Shown here: one piece after another, positions 1-14,200 of the stretch
Layout: each line of letters begins with the position of its first letter
How positions within the stretch are numbered: position 1 is the stretch's first letter
Assembly: GCF_900460065.1 (NCBI RefSeq)
Contig: NZ_UAVD01000009.1
Coordinates: 102,808 to 166,807 of the forward strand
Reading direction: 5' to 3'
Length of the DNA: 64,000 bases
From: Streptomyces griseus
GTDB taxonomy: Bacteria > Actinomycetota > Actinomycetes > Streptomycetales > Streptomycetaceae
Program-made: the position numbers and the translations under genes
Notes under the pieces: model-generated
What the model was told of the DNA's origin: nothing
Database searches by the model: none
The model's input: the letters and a program-made list of their open reading frames with translations, nothing else

Positions 1-2250
1 CGGCTGTCGGGCACGTGGCCGCCCCCGGACGCCACGACGGTGGACGTCGAGGAGCTGTACGACCGGCTTTCGGCCCAGGGGTACGACTACGGGCCCGCGT
101 TCCGCGGTCTGCGTGCGGTGTGGCAGCGGGGCGAGGAGATCTTCGCCGAGGTGGCTCTGGACGAAGACGCTCCCGGGGCCGAGGAGTTCGGTCTGCATCC
201 GGCGCTGCTGGACGCGATGCTGCACCCGGTGGTGGGCATCGCGGTCACCGGACCGCAGGTGCGGCTGCCGTTCTCGTGGAACGGGGTGCGGCTGTACGCT
301 CCGGGCGCCACGGAGCTGCGGGTGCGGATCTCGCCGGCCGGCCAGGACGCGGTCACGATCACCGCGGCCACCGAGGGCGGTCTGCCGGTGGCGCACGTGG
401 ACTCGCTGCGCCTGCTGCCGGTCTCGGCCGATCAGCTGGGCGGGGCGCGCACGACACCTCCGTACCGGCTGACCTGGTCCGAGACGGCGGTCACGCGGGC
501 CCCCGAGCCCGCGGTCGCCGTCACGGACATCGAGACGGGTTTCGCGGAGCTGGCCGACGTGCCGGAGTTCGTGGTCCTGGACGTGGCCTCGCGGGCGCCG
601 GGCTCCGTGGTGGCGGAGACGCACCGTGTCACCGCACGCGTCACGGAGCTGCTGCGGGAGTGGCTGGCCGACGAGCGGTTCACCGCGTCGACACTGGTCC
701 TGCGCACGCGCCACGCGGTCGCGACCGGCGCACCCGCCGACGCCGACGCGGTCGCGGACCTCGTGGCCGCCCCGGTGTGGGGGCTGGTCCGCACCGCACA
801 GGCGGAGCATCCGGACCGTCTGGTGCTGCTGGACGCGGACGGCGACCTCGACGCCGGTCTCCTGGCGGGCGCCGTCGCGAGCGGCGAGGCCCAGTTCGCG
901 ATCCGCGACGGCGCGGTGCTCGTACCGAGGCTGGCACAGCTGACGCCGGGGGCCCTCGCCGGGGCGGTGCCGGCCCTCGACCCCGAGGGCACGGTGCTGA
1001 TCACCGGGGGAACCGGTGGGCTGGGCGGACTCGTGGCGAAGCACCTGGTGACACGGCACGCCGTACGGCACCTGGTGCTGACGAGCCGTCGGGGCGCCGA
1101 TGCGCCGGGGGCGCGGGAGCTGGCCGATGAACTCGTCGCGCTGGGTGCGCGGGTGCGGCTCGCGGCCTGCGACGCGGCCGAGGCCGACGACCTGGCCGCG
1201 CTGCTGGCGACCGTCCCGCCGGAGCACCCGCTGACGGCCGTGGTGCACACGGCGGGGGTGATCGCGGACGGCACGGTGGCCTCGCTCTCCGCGGAGCGGG
1301 TGCACTCGGTGCTGCGTCCGAAGGTCGACGCCGCGTGGAACTTGCACGAGCTGACCTCGGGGCTGGACCTGTCGGCGTTCGTGCTGTTCTCCTCCGCCGT
1401 GGGCGTGGTCGGCAACCCGGGCCAGGCCAACTACGGGGCGGCGAACGGCTTCCAGGACTCCCTGGCACACCACCGCCATGCGCAGGGCCTGCCCGCGGTG
1501 TCGGCCGCGTGGGGTCTGTGGGCGGAGGCCAGCGGCATGACGTCGCACATGACCGCGACCGACGTGGAGCGCATCGGGCAGCGCGGGCTCAGGCCCATGC
1601 CGACGGAGGTGGGTCTCGCCCACTTCGACGCGGCACTCTCCGCGGGGCTGCCCGCACTCGTCACGGCCCGCATCGAAACGCGGGACGTGGACACGGGCTC
1701 GATCCCCGTGCTCAAGGGGCTCGCCGGGTCCGGGCCGAAGCGGAACGCGCCGAAGCGGTCGCTGGCGGCGGAGCTCGTCGGACTGGACGCGGCCCAGCAG
1801 CACGCGCTCCTGCTCGACGCGGTGCTCAGGACCGCGGCCGGCACGCTCGGCCACGACTCGGCGGACGCGATCACCGCGCACGGCGGGTTCCTGGAGCAGG
1901 GGTTCGACTCGCTGAGCGCGGTCGAGCTGCGGACCCGGCTCGGCAGGCTCGTGGACACGAAGCTGCCGAGCACGCTCACCTTCGACTATCCGACGCCGGA
2001 CGCCATCGCGGGCCATCTGCGGTCGCTGCTGGTGCGGGACGGGACCGAGTCGGCCCCGGACGTGCTGGGCGAGCTGGACCGGCTGCGGGCCCTGCTGTCG
2101 GCGACGGACGCCGAGGCGCTCGAGAAGGACCGGGTGGCCGTGGTCGCGGCCCTGAACGAACTGATGGGGCTGGTGGACGTCGAGTACGCGATCGACACCC
2201 AGCGTTCCGACGAAGACTTCTTCGCAATGATCGACAACGAGCTGGCCTGA
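1..2250 (+). CDS. Modular type I polyketide synthase, C-terminal part (DH-KR-ACP), 5' end outside window
   Basis: The reading frame is open from base 1, so the GTG at 40 is an internal valine and the gene starts upstream. The visible 749 residues begin in the second half of a dehydratase ([15 protein letters not shown] with the catalytic Asp). A ketoreductase follows with an intact TGGTGGLG cofactor loop at about residue 335 and catalytic Lys, Ser (FSS) and Tyr (NYGAAN). The LDD motif reads IAD but keeps the key Asp, suggesting a B-type reductase. An ACP carries GFDSL with the phosphopantetheine Ser at about residue 637. The C-terminus ([13 protein letters not shown]) is an acidic docking tail of the kind that pairs with the coiled-coil N-terminus of the next protein. 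The module should reduce and dehydrate its beta-keto group to an alkene. The stop lies 14 bases before the next PKS gene, so both are cotranscribed. Confidence 0.95.
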   Translation, partial: RLSGTWPPPDATTVDVEELYDRLSAQGYDYGPAFRGLRAVWQRGEEIFAEVALDEDAPGAEEFGLHPALLDAMLHPVVGIAVTGPQVRLPFSWNGVRLYAPGATELRVRISPAGQDAVTITAATEGGLPVAHVDSLRLLPVSADQLGGARTTPPYRLTWSETAVTRAPEPAVAVTDIETGFAELADVPEFVVLDVASRAPGSVVAETHRVTARVTELLREWLADERFTASTLVLRTRHAVATGAPADADAVADLVAAPVWGLVRTAQAEHPDRLVLLDADGDLDAGLLAGAVASGEAQFAIRDGAVLVPRLAQLTPGALAGAVPALDPEGTVLITGGTGGLGGLVAKHLVTRHAVRHLVLTSRRGADAPGARELADELVALGARVRLAACDAAEADDLAALLATVPPEHPLTAVVHTAGVIADGTVASLSAERVHSVLRPKVDAAWNLHELTSGLDLSAFVLFSSAVGVVGNPGQANYGAANGFQDSLAHHRHAQGLPAVSAAWGLWAEASGMTSHMTATDVERIGQRGLRPMPTEVGLAHFDAALSAGLPALVTARIETRDVDTGSIPVLKGLAGSGPKRNAPKRSLAAELVGLDAAQQHALLLDAVLRTAAGTLGHDSADAITAHGGFLEQGFDSLSAVELRTRLGRLVDTKLPSTLTFDYPTPDAIAGHLRSLLVRDGTESAPDVLGELDRLRALLSATDAEALEKDRVAVVAALNELMGLVDVEYAIDTQRSDEDFFAMIDNELA

Positions 2251-2264
2251 GGGAGATTCCGGCA

Positions 2265-5200
2265 ATGTCAGAAGAACAGAAGCTGAGGGATTATCTCGGC
2301 CGGGTCACCGCCCAGCTGAAGCAGGCCAAGCGGACCCTCCAGAACCTGGAGGCGGCGCAGAACGAGCCCATCGCGATCGTGGGCATGGCCTGCCGCTACC
2401 CCGGTGGTGTGCGGTCCCCCGAGGACCTGTGGCGGCTGGTCGACTCCGGCGAGGACGCGATCTCCGAGTTCCCCGCCAACCGGGGCTGGGACCTGGACGC
2501 GTTGTTCGACACCGACCCCGACCGGAGCGGCACGTCCTACACGCGTGAGGGCGGATTCCTCTACGACGCGGACGAGTTCGACGCCGACTTCTTCGGTGTG
2601 TCACCCCGTGAGGCGACGGCGACGGACCCGCAGCAGCGGCTGCTCCTGGAGTCGGCGTGGCAGGTGCTGGAGAGCGCGGCGATCCGCCCCGACTCCCTGC
2701 GCGGCAGCGACACGGGCGTGTTCGTCGGGGTGATGTCGCAGGAGTACGGTCCGAGCCTGCTGCACCCGTCGGTCGACGGCACCGACGGCTTCTTGCTGAC
2801 GGGCAATCAGAACAGTGTCGCGTCGGGCCGTATCGCCTACACCCTCGGCTTCGAGGGCCCCGCGGTCACGGTGGACACGGCGTGCTCGTCGTCGCTGGTC
2901 GGTGTCCACCTCGCGGTGCAGGCGCTGCGTGCGGGCGAGTGCTCGCTGGCGCTGGCCGGCGGTGTCGCCGTGATGTCGACGCCGGGGTTCTTCATCGAGT
3001 TCTCCCGGCAGCGCGGCCTGTCGCCGGACGGCCGGTCGAAGTCGTTCGCGGCGGCGGCGAACGGGACGGGCTGGAGCGAGGGCGTCGGCATGCTGGCGCT
3101 GGCGCGGCTGTCCGACGCCGAGCGGCTCGGCTACCGGGTCCTCGGTCTCGTACGGGGCAGTGCGATCAACCAGGACGGCAAGAGCAGCCAGCTCAGCGCG
3201 CCGAACGGGCCGGCACAGCAGCGGGTGATGCGGCAGGCGCTGGCCTCCGCCCGGCTGACCGCGTCGGACGTGGACGTCGTGGAGGCGCACGGCACCGGGA
3301 CGGTCCTGGGGGACCCGATCGAGGCGCAGGCCGTCATCGCGACCTACGGCCAGGACCGGGAATCCCCCCTGTGGCTGGGCTCGTTGAAGTCGAACATCGG
3401 CCATACGCAGGCGGCTGCCGGGGTCGGCGGCATCATCAAGATGATCATGGCGATGCGTCATGGGGTGCTGCCCCGGACGCTGCACGTGGACGAGCCGACC
3501 CCGCACGTCGACTGGTCGGCGGGGTCCGTCGAGCTGTTGACGAAGGCCCGGCCGTGGCCGGAGCTGGAGCGTCCGCGGCGGGCGGGCGTGTCGTCGTTCG
3601 GCATCTCCGGCACGAACGCGCACGTCGTCCTGGAAGCGGTGCCGGTGGCGGAGCCCGCGGAGCCGGGCGAGTCCGTGGAGCCCGGTGGGGCGGCGCGGGT
3701 GCCGTACCTGGTGTCGGCCAGGACGCCCGACGCGCTGCGGGCTCAGATCGACAGGCTGCGGCACCACCTCGACCGGCACCCCGGGCTGTCACCCGCCGAC
3801 GTCGGGTTCTCCCTCGCCGAGCGCACCCAGTTCACGCACCGGGCGGCGCTCCTCGGGGACGCGACGCTGGCCGAGGGCCAGGCGGGCCGGGGCGGTCTGG
3901 CGTTCCTGTTCACCGGCCAGGGATCGCAGCGCACCGGCATGGGCCGCGAGCTCTACGAGACCTACCCGGTGTTCCGGGAGGCACTGGACGCCGCGCTCAC
4001 CGCACTCGGCATCCAGGACGAGTTCTTCACCGGCGACCTCGACCGCACCCGCCTCACCCAACCCGCACTCTTCGCCCTCGAAACCGCCCTCTACCGCCTC
4101 TACGAGTCCTGGGGCATCACCCCCGACCACCTCGTCGGCCACTCCATCGGCGAGATCACCGCCGCCCACGTCGCCGGCATCCTCACCCTCCCCGACGCCG
4201 CCCGCCTCGTCACCGCCCGCGCCACCCTCATGGACGCCCTCCCCCACACCGGCACCATGACCGCCATCGAAGCCACCGAAGAAGAAATCACCCCCCACAT
4301 CACCGACGGCGTGAGCATCGCCGCCGTCAACGGCCCCACCTCCGTCGTCATCTCCGGCGACACCGACGCCACCGAAAGAATCACCGAGCACTTCCGCACC
4401 CAGGGACGCCGCACCAAAGCACTCACCGTCAGCCACGCCTTCCACTCGCACCACATGGAACCGATGCTCGACGACTTCCGCGCCGTGGCCCGTACCCTCA
4501 GCTACTCCGCACCACGGATCCCCATCGTCTCGACCGTGGCCGTCGACAGCGACCTGACCGACCCCGACTACTGGGTCACCCAGATCCGTGAGGCCGTCCG
4601 CTTCCACCACGCCGTGGTGGAACTGGAGAACCACGGTGTCACCACCTTCATCGAACTCGGCCCCGACGGCGTCCTCACCGCACAGGCCCAGCAGTCCGCC
4701 GACGGTGTGTTCGCGGCGGCGCTGCGGTCGAGCCAGGACGAGGTCACCAGCACGCTGACCGCGCTGGGTACCGCCTACACCCACGGCCGGGTCCCCGACG
4801 CGCAGGCGCTGTACGGCGACGCGCACCGCGTCGAGCTGCCGTCGTACGCCTTCCAGCGGCAGCGGTACTGGCTCACGGCGGGCGTGACGAGCGCCGACGC
4901 GACGGACCTGGGGCAGACGCCCACCGATCACCCGCTGCTGAGCAGTGTGGTGCGGCCCGCGGACAGCGACACCGTCCTGTTCACCGGCAGGCTGACTCCT
5001 GGTACGTGGCTGGACGACCACACCGTGCTCGGCACCGCGATCGTGCCCGGCGCCGCACTGGTCGACCTCTCCCTCCACGCGGCCGGGGAGAGCGGGTTCG
5101 CCACCCTGGACGAGCTGGTCGTCGAAGCGCCGATGGTGCTCACCGAGGCCCTCCAGGTCCAGGTCAAGGTCGTCGACGACAGCGTGACCATCCACTCCCG

Positions 5201-8200
5201 CACCGACGGCGACTGGACCCTCCACGCCACCGGCACCCTGTCGAACGACACCGTGCCGCGGGCCGACCTGGCCTGGCCGCCCGTCGCGGAGCCGATCGAC
5301 GTGGCCGAGATGTACGCGGAGCTGGGAGCGGCCGGGCTCGCGTACGGCCCCGCCTTCCGCAACGTCACCGCTGCCTGGCGCACCGCGGCGGCCGTGTTCG
5401 CCGAGGTCGCGGTGGAGAAGCACGACTTCGGCGTGCACCCCGCGCTGCTCGACGCCGCGCTGCACCCGCTGGCGGCGACGGCCGACGGGCTCGCTCTGCC
5501 CTTCGCCTGGCAGGGCGTTCGGCTGCACTCCCCCGGTGCCACCGCGCTGCGGGTCCGCGTGGACCTCGGTACCAACGCGGTGCACGCCGTCGACGCCGAG
5601 GGCGCGCCCGTACTGACCGTGTCGTCGCTCGCGACGCGTCCGGTGACCGCGGACCAGCTCGCCACCCGCACCGACGGCCTCTACGAGCGGACGTGGGTGC
5701 CGGTCACCCCGGTGCCCGTTCCCCACACCGTGCTCGACGTTCCGGACGGCACCGTCCACGACGTGACGGCGCGGGTTCTGTCGGCGTTGCAGGAGAAGCT
5801 GGCGGGCGACGGGACCGTGGCGGTGGTCCGGCGCGGCGACGACCTCTCGGCCGCGGCGGTCGAGGGACTGGTGCGGTCGGCCCAGGCCGAGCACCCCGGC
5901 CGGATCGTGCTGGTGGACACCGACGGCAGTGTCGACCTGGCCACGGTCGTCGGCGACGAGCCGCACGTGTCCGTCCGCGCGGGCGCGGTGCTGGCCCCGA
6001 GGCTCGCCCGCAGCACGGGCCGGGGCCCCGCCCCCACGTGGGACGGCACGGTCCTGATCACCGGTGGCGCCCTCGGCACACTGCTGGCACGGCATCTGGT
6101 GGAGCGTCACGGTGTACGCGACGTCGTGCTGGCGAGCCGCAGCGGACGCGACCCGGGGATGGCGCACGTACGCGGCGTGGCGTGCGACGTCACGGACCGA
6201 GAGGCGCTGAAGGCACTGCTCGACGGGCTTCCGGACCTGGCCGCGGTCGTGCACACGGCCGGCGTCCTGGACGACGGCCCGATCGACACGCTGACCCCGC
6301 AGCGGCTGGACGCGGTCCTGCGTCCCAAGACCGCAGCCTGGCACCTGCACGACCTGACACGTGAGCGTGATCTGAAGGCGTTCGTGCTGTACTCGTCGGT
6401 CGCCGGTACGTTCGGCACGGCCGGCCAGGCCAACTACGCGGCCGCCAATTCCTACCTGGACGCGCTGGCCCGGCTGCGGCACCGTGAGGGGCTGCCGGCG
6501 GTGTCGCTGGCCTGGGGCATGTGGGACGACGGGATGGCGTCGGAGCTGTCCGACGCCGACCGCGCCCGGCTGGCCCGTGAGGGCTTCCTGCCGATCACCG
6601 CCGAGCACGGCCTCGCGATGCTCGACACGGCGCTGGGCCTCGACGTGCCCACGCTGGTCGCGTCGCCGCTGAATCTGGCGGCGTTCCGCGACGAGGCGCC
6701 CGCGCTGCTGCGCGGGCTGGTCCGCACGACGCGGCGGGCCGTCCCGGCCGGCAATCTCGCCGACAGGGTCACCGGGCTGTCCGAGGACGAGCAGCGCGCG
6801 GTGGTGCTGGACGTCGTGCGCGAGAACGTCGCGGCGGTGCTCGGCCACACGGATCCGGGCGCGATCGACGCGGACGCGCAGTTCGGCGCGCTCGGCTTCG
6901 ACTCGCTGATGTCGATCGAGCTGCGCAACAAGCTGAGCGCGGCGACGGGCACGAAACTGTCGGGCACGGTGATCTTCGACCACCCGACGCCCGACGCGCT
7001 GGCGGAGTTCGTGCGCGTCACCCTGACCGGCTCGCGGGTCGTCCGGGCGGCGGCGGTGGCGACGACGGCGGTGACCGACGACCCGATCGCCGTGGTGGGC
7101 ATGGCCTGCCGGTTCCCCGGCGGTGTGACATCGCCCGAGGACCTGTGGCGGCTGGTCGCCGACGGGGTCGACGCGATCGGCGAGTTCCCGGCCGACCGCG
7201 GCTGGCCCGACCTGTACCACCCGGACGCCGAGCGCACCGGCACCTCGTACGTGAAGCACGGCGGATTCCTTTACGAGGCCGACGCGTTCGACCCCGAGTT
7301 CTTCGGGATCTCGCCCCGCGAGGCGACGGCGATGGACCCGCAGCACCGGTTGCTGCTGGAGACCGCCTGGCACGCGCTGGAGGGCACGGGCATCGCGCCG
7401 GCCTCCCTGCGCGGCTCGCGGACCGGTGTCTACACCGGGCTGATGCACTACGACTACGCACCGCGCGTCGGCCAGTACGCCGCCGCGATGGAGGGGTTCG
7501 TCAGCACGAGTTCGGCCGCGTCGGTCGCCTCCGGTCGCATCTCCTACACGCTGGGCCTGGAGGGTCCGGCCGTGACGATCGACACGGCGTGCTCCTCTTC
7601 CATCACGGCGACGCACCTCGCGGCGCAGGCGCTGCGTACCGGTGAGGTCTCGCTGGCGCTGGCCGGTGGTGCGACGGTCATGGCGAACCCGGACGTGTTC
7701 GTGGAGTTCAGCCGCCAGCGCGGCCTGGCCCAGGACGGGCGCAGCAAGCCGTTCAGCGCCGACGCTGACGGTACGAGCTGGAGCGAGGGCGCCGGGGTGC
7801 TGGTGCTGGAGCGGCTGTCGGACGCGGTGCGCAACGGGCACACCGTGCACGCGGTCATCCGGGGTTCGGCGGTCAACCAGGACGGGGCGTCCAACGGACT
7901 GACCGCGCCCAACGGGCCGTCACAGGAGCGCGTCATCCTCCAGGCGCTGGCCAACGCCCGCCTGGAATCCGCCGATGTGGACGTCGTGGAGGCGCACGGC
8001 ACCGGAACCACCCTCGGCGACCCGATCGAGGCCCAGGCCCTCCTCGCCACCTACGGCCAGGGCCGACCCGCCAACCGCCCCCTGCACCTCGGCTCCCTCA
8101 AGTCCAACATCGGCCACACCCAGGCAGCGGCCGGCGTCGGCGGCATCATCAAAATGATCATGGCCATGCGCCACGGCACCCTGCCCCGAACCCTCCACGT

Positions 8201-11200
8201 CTCCCAGCCCACCCCCCACGTCGACTGGACCACCGGAGCAGTCACCCTGCTCACCGAAAACCAGCCCTGGCCGGAACTCGAACGACCCCGCCGCGCCGCC
8301 GTCTCCTCCTTCGGCATCTCCGGCACCAACGCCCACCTCATCCTCGAACAACCCACCCCCACCCCGGCCACCCCGGCCACCACCGAACCCACCCCGGCGG
8401 CCCCGGCGACCCCCCTCACCACCGAGCCCACCCCCTACCCCGTCTCCGCCAAGACCCCCCAAGCCCTCCAGGCCCAGATCACCGCCCTCCAGCACCACCT
8501 CACCGAACACCCCGACCTGGCCCCCGCCGACATCGCCCACACCCTCAACCACCGCACCCAGTTCGACCACCGAGCCCTCCTCCTCGACACCGAGGTGCTG
8601 GCCAGCGGTACGATCGGCACCGGCGGTCTGGCGTTCCTCTTCACCGGCCAGGGATCACAGCGCACCGGCATGGGCCGCGAGCTCTACGAGACCTACCCGG
8701 TGTTCCGGGAGGCACTGGACGCCGCGCTCACCGCACTCGGCATCCAGGACGAGTTCTTCACCGGCGACCTCGACCGCACCCGCCTCACCCAACCCGCACT
8801 CTTCGCGCTGGAAACGGCCCTCTACCGCCTGTACGAGTCCTGGGGCATCACGCCGGACCACCTCGTCGGCCACTCCATCGGTGAGATCACCGCAGCCCAC
8901 GTCGCCGGCATCCTCACCCTCCCCGACGCGGCCCGCCTCGTCACCGCCCGCGCCACCCTCATGGACGCCCTCCCCCACACCGGCACCATGACCGCCATCG
9001 AAGCCACCGAAGAAGAAATCACCCCCCACCTCGACGACACGGTCGGCATCGCCGCCGTCAACGGCCCCCGCTCGATCGTCATCTCCGGCGACGACACCGC
9101 CGGCGTGGCCGCGCGGTTCCCGGACCGCAGGACGAAGAAGCTCACCGTCAGTCACGCGTTCCACTCGCACCACATGGACGCGATGCTGGACGACTTCCGC
9201 GTGACGGCGGAGCAACTGACGTACGAGCAGCCGTCGATCCCGATCGTTCCGACGGTCGCCACCGACCTCGCCATGACCGACCCCGAGTACTGGGTCACCC
9301 AGATCCGCTCGGCGGTCCGCTTCCACCACGCCGTGGTGGAACTGGAGAACCGCGGTGTCACCACGTTCATCGAGCTCGGCCCCGACGGCGTCCTCACCGC
9401 ACAGGCCCAGCAGTCGGCCGAGGGCACCTTCACCGCCGCGCTGCGCCGGGGACGCGACGAGACCACCACTGCCCTCACCGCACTCGGTACCGCCTACGTC
9501 CACGGCCGCGCCCTCACCACACCCCACGGCGCACAGCTCAGCGACCTCCCCGGCTACGCCTTCCAGCGACAGAGCTACTGGCTCACGCGTACCAGCGGCA
9601 ACGCGGCCGGCCTCGGCGTCGGGGCGAGCGGGCACCCGTTGCTGGGCGGACTGCTGCGGCTCGCGGACGGTGAGAGCACGGACGGTGAGAGCACGGTGCT
9701 GACCGGGCGGTTGTCGCCGTCGTCATGGCTCGCGGACCACCAGGTACGCGGCACGGTCGTCGTCCCCGGCACGGCCCTGGTCGACCTGGCCCTGCACGCG
9801 GGCGAACTCGCCGGCCTCAGCACCCTGGACGAACTGGTCATCGAAGCCCCGATGCTGCTCACCGAGGCCCTCCAGGTCCAGGTCAAGGTCGTCGACGACA
9901 CCGTGACCATCCACTCCCGCACCGACGCCGACTGGACCCTCCACGCCACCGGCACCCTCGGCTCCACCCCCGTCACACCCCAGGAATTCACCTGGCCGCA
10001 GGGTCAGGAGCTCGACACCTCCGGCATCTACGCGATGCTGGCGGACCTCGGTCTCGACTACGGCCCGGTGTTCCAGGGCCTGACCCGTGCGTGGCGCGAC
10101 GGTGAGGTGCTCTACGCGGAGGTGGAGGTTCCGGAGCACGGTTTCGGCCTGCACCCGGCGCTGCTGGACGCCGCGCTGCACCCGTCCGCGGCCACCGCGG
10201 ACACCCTGGCGCTGCCGTTCTCCTGGAACGGCGTCACTCTCTACGCGACCGGCGCGACGACGCTGCGCGTGCGGATCACTCCGTCGGACGAGGGGCTCGC
10301 ACTGCACGCCGTCGACCCGTCCGGTCAGCCGGTGCTCACGGTCGACCGTCTGGTCACCCGGCCTGTCGGCGCCGAGCTGACGGCCCGTACGGACGGCCTG
10401 TTCCAGTTGTCCTGGCCTCAGGTCACCCCCACGACCCGTACCACCGAACACACCCTCATCGAAGTCCCCACCGGCAACGTCCACGACGTCACCGAACACA
10501 TCCTCACCACCCTCCAGACCCACCTCACCGACACCACCGACAACCACCTCATCATCCTCACCCGCAACGCCGTCAACACCCCCACACCCGACCTCGCAGC
10601 CGCCGCCGTCTGGGGACTCGTCCGCACCGCACAAACCGAACACCCCGACCGCATCACCCTCATCGACACCGACGACACCCTCGACCCCACCACCCTCACC
10701 GGCAACGAACCCCAACTCACCATCCGCAACGGCAAAACCCACGCACCCCGCCTCACCAAAACCCCCACCCCACAACCCCCCACCTGGCACCCCGACGACA
10801 CCGTCCTCATCACCGGCGGCACCGGCACCCTCGGCACCATCCTCACCCGCCACCTCATCGAAACCCACCACATCAAAAACATCATCCTCGTCAGCCGACA
10901 AGGCAAAACCCCCCACACCCTCACCGACCTCAACGCCAACATCACCACCACCGCCTGCGACACCACCAACCGCGAAGCACTCCACCAACTCATCACCAAC
11001 ACCCCCAACCTCACCGCCGTCATCCACACCGCAGGCATCGTCGACGACGCACTCCTCACCAACCTCACCCCCCAACAACTCCACACCGTCCTCGCCACCA
11101 AAACCGACACCGCCCACCACCTCCACGAACTCACCCAACACCTCAACCTCAAAGCCTTCGTCCTCTACTCCTCACTCGCCGGCACCCTCGGCAACCCCGG

Positions 11201-14200
11201 ACAAGCCAACTACGCCGCCGCCAACGCCTACCTCGACGCACTCGCCCAACACCGCCACACCCAAGGACTCCCCGCCACCTCCATCGCCTGGGGACTCTGG
11301 GCCAACACCAGCGGCACCACCCAACACCTCACCACCACCGACCACGCCCGCCTCACCCGCGACGGCATCACCCCCATCACCACCGAACACGGCACCGCAC
11401 TCTTCGACGCCGCACTCGGCCTCAACACCCCCACCACCATCGCCACCCCCCTCAACCTCACCACCATCAGCAAAAACCCCACCACCCACCCACTCCTCCG
11501 CAACCTCATCCCCCGCCGCACCCCCACCACCACCGTGGTCGCGACGGACCAGGCGTCGCTGCTGACGCTGGTGCTGGAGAACGTGGCGACGACCCTGGGG
11601 CACGCGGACGCGGGCGCGGTCGACGCGGGGACGGCGTTCCAGAGCCTCGGCTTCGACTCGCTCACCGCGGTGGAGCTGCGCAACCGTCTCGGCGCGGCCA
11701 CCGGTCTGCGGCTGCCCGCCACGGTGACGTTCGACCATCCGTCGCCCGTGGCGCTCGCGGAGTTCCTGCACGGCAAGCTGTCGGGGCAGCGGACCGGCCG
11801 CCAGGTGGAGGCGCGGGCGTCGGCGGACGAGCCGATCGCGATCGTCGGCATGGCCTGCCGGTACCCGGGCGACGTGAACACGCCGGAGGACCTGTGGAAC
11901 ATGCTGGTCTCGGGTTCGGAGGGCATCTCGGAATTCCCCGCGGACCGTGGTTGGGACCTGGACGCGGTGTACGACCCGGAGAGTTCCCGGGCGGGCACGA
12001 CCTACTCGGCCGTGGGCGGGTTCCTGCACGACGCGGGCGACTTCGATCCGGCGTTCTTCGGCATCAGCCCGCGCGAGGCCGCCGCGATGGACCCGCAGCA
12101 GCGGTTGCTGCTGGAGACCTCCTGGGAGGCGCTGGAGAGCGCCGGCGTCGACCCGGTCTCGTTGCGCGGCAGCGACACCGGTGTGTTCGCCGGCGCGATG
12201 TACCGCGACTACGCCAGCCGGTTCACCACCGCCCCCAAGGGCAACGAGGACGTGGTGGGCACCGGCAACGCCGGAGCCGTGACGTCCGGTCGCGTCTCGT
12301 ACGGGCTCGGCCTGGAAGGGCCGTCGATGACGGTCGACACCGCGTGCTCCTCCTCGTTGGTGGCCACACACCTTGCCGCCCAGGCGCTGCGGTCGGGCGA
12401 ATGCTCGCTGGCGCTCGCCGGCGGTGTGACGATCATGGCGACGCCGGATCCGTTCGTGGAGTTCAGCCGTCAGCGGGGACTGGCGACGGACGGGCGTTGC
12501 AAGGCGTTCTCCGGCGACGCCGACGGCACCGGCATCTCCGAAGGGGTCGGCCTGCTCCTGCTGGAGCGGCTGTCCGACGCGGAGCGCAACGGCCGCCGGA
12601 TCCTCGGAGTCGTGCGGGGTTCGGCGGTCAACCAGGACGGGGCGTCCAACGGACTGACCGCGCCCAACGGGCCGTCACAGGAGCGCGTCATCCTCCAGGC
12701 GCTGGCCAACGCCCGCCTGGAATCCGCCGATGTGGACGTCGTGGAGGCGCACGGCACCGGAACCACCCTCGGCGACCCGATCGAGGCCCAGGCCCTCCTC
12801 GCCACCTACGGCCAGGGCCGACCCGCCAACCGCCCCCTGCACCTCGGCTCCCTCAAGTCCAACATCGGCCACACCCAAGCGGCAGCCGGCGTCGGCGGCA
12901 TCATCAAAATGATCATGGCCATGCGCCACGGCACCCTGCCCCGAACCCTCCACGTCTCCCAGCCCACCCCCCACGTCGACTGGACCACCGGAGCAGTCAC
13001 CCTGCTCACCGAAAACCAGCCCTGGCCGGAACTCGAACGACCCCGCCGCGCCGCCGTCTCCTCCTTCGGCATCTCCGGCACCAACGCCCACCTCATCCTC
13101 GAACAACCCACCCCCACCCCGGCCACCCCGGCCACCACCGAACCCATCCCCTACCCCGTCTCCGCCAAGACCCCCCAAGCACTCCAGGCCCAGATCACCG
13201 CCCTCCAGCACCACCTCACCGAACACCCCGAACTGGCCCCCGCCGACATCGCCCACACCCTCAACCACCGCACCCAGTTCGACCACCGAGCCCTCCTCCT
13301 CGACACCGAGGTGCTGGCCAGCGGTACGATCGGCACCGGCGGTCTGGCGTTCCTCTTCACCGGCCAGGGATCACAGCGCACCGGCATGGGCCAGGAACTC
13401 CACGCGACGTACCCGGTGTTCCGCGAAGCCCTCGAAGCGGCGATCGACGCGGTGGACGCCCACCTCGGTGACCAGAGCCTGCGGACGGTCTTCTTCGGAG
13501 AGACCAGCCTCCTCGACCGAACGCTCTACACACAGACCGCACTCTTCGCGCTGGAAACGGCCCTCTACCGCCTGTACGAGTCGTGGGGCATCACCCCCGA
13601 CCACCTGGTCGGCCACTCCATCGGCGAGATCACCGCCGCCCACGTCGCCGGCATCCTCACCCTCCCCGACGCGGCCAAGCTCGTCACCGCCCGCGCCACC
13701 CTCATGGACGCCCTCCCCCACACCGGCACCATGACCGCCATCGAAGCCACCGAAGAAGAAATCACCCCCCACCTCGACGACACGGTCGGCATCGCCGCCG
13801 TCAACGGCCCCCGCTCCATCGTCATCTCCGGCGACAACACGGCGAAGATCGCCGCCCACTTCGCCGACCGCAAGACCAAGCAACTGACGGTCAGCCACGC
13901 GTTCCACTCGCACCACATGGATCCGATGCTCGACGACTTCCGCGCCGTGGCCCGTACCCTCACCTACTCCGCACCGCGGATCCCGGTCGTCTCGACCGTG
14001 GCCGTCGACAGCGACCTGACCGACCCCGAGTACTGGGTCACCCAGGTCCGCGCGGCGGTCCGTTTCCACCACGCCGTCCAGGAGCTGGAGACGCGTGGCG
14101 TGACCACGTTCATCGAGCTCGGCCCCGACGGCGTTCTCACCGCACAGGCCCAGCAGTCGGCCGAGGGCACCTTCACCGCCGCACTGCGCCGGGGACGCGA

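Noticed and set aside
40..42. GTG as the start of the first PKS gene
   Set aside because: The frame is open upstream to base 1 with conserved dehydratase sequence, so this is an internal Val of a truncated gene.
1335..2264. N-terminal extension of the three-module PKS into the previous gene
   Set aside because: The extension is Arg/Gly-rich shadow sequence; the ATG at 2265 has a ribosome site and begins the docking helix.
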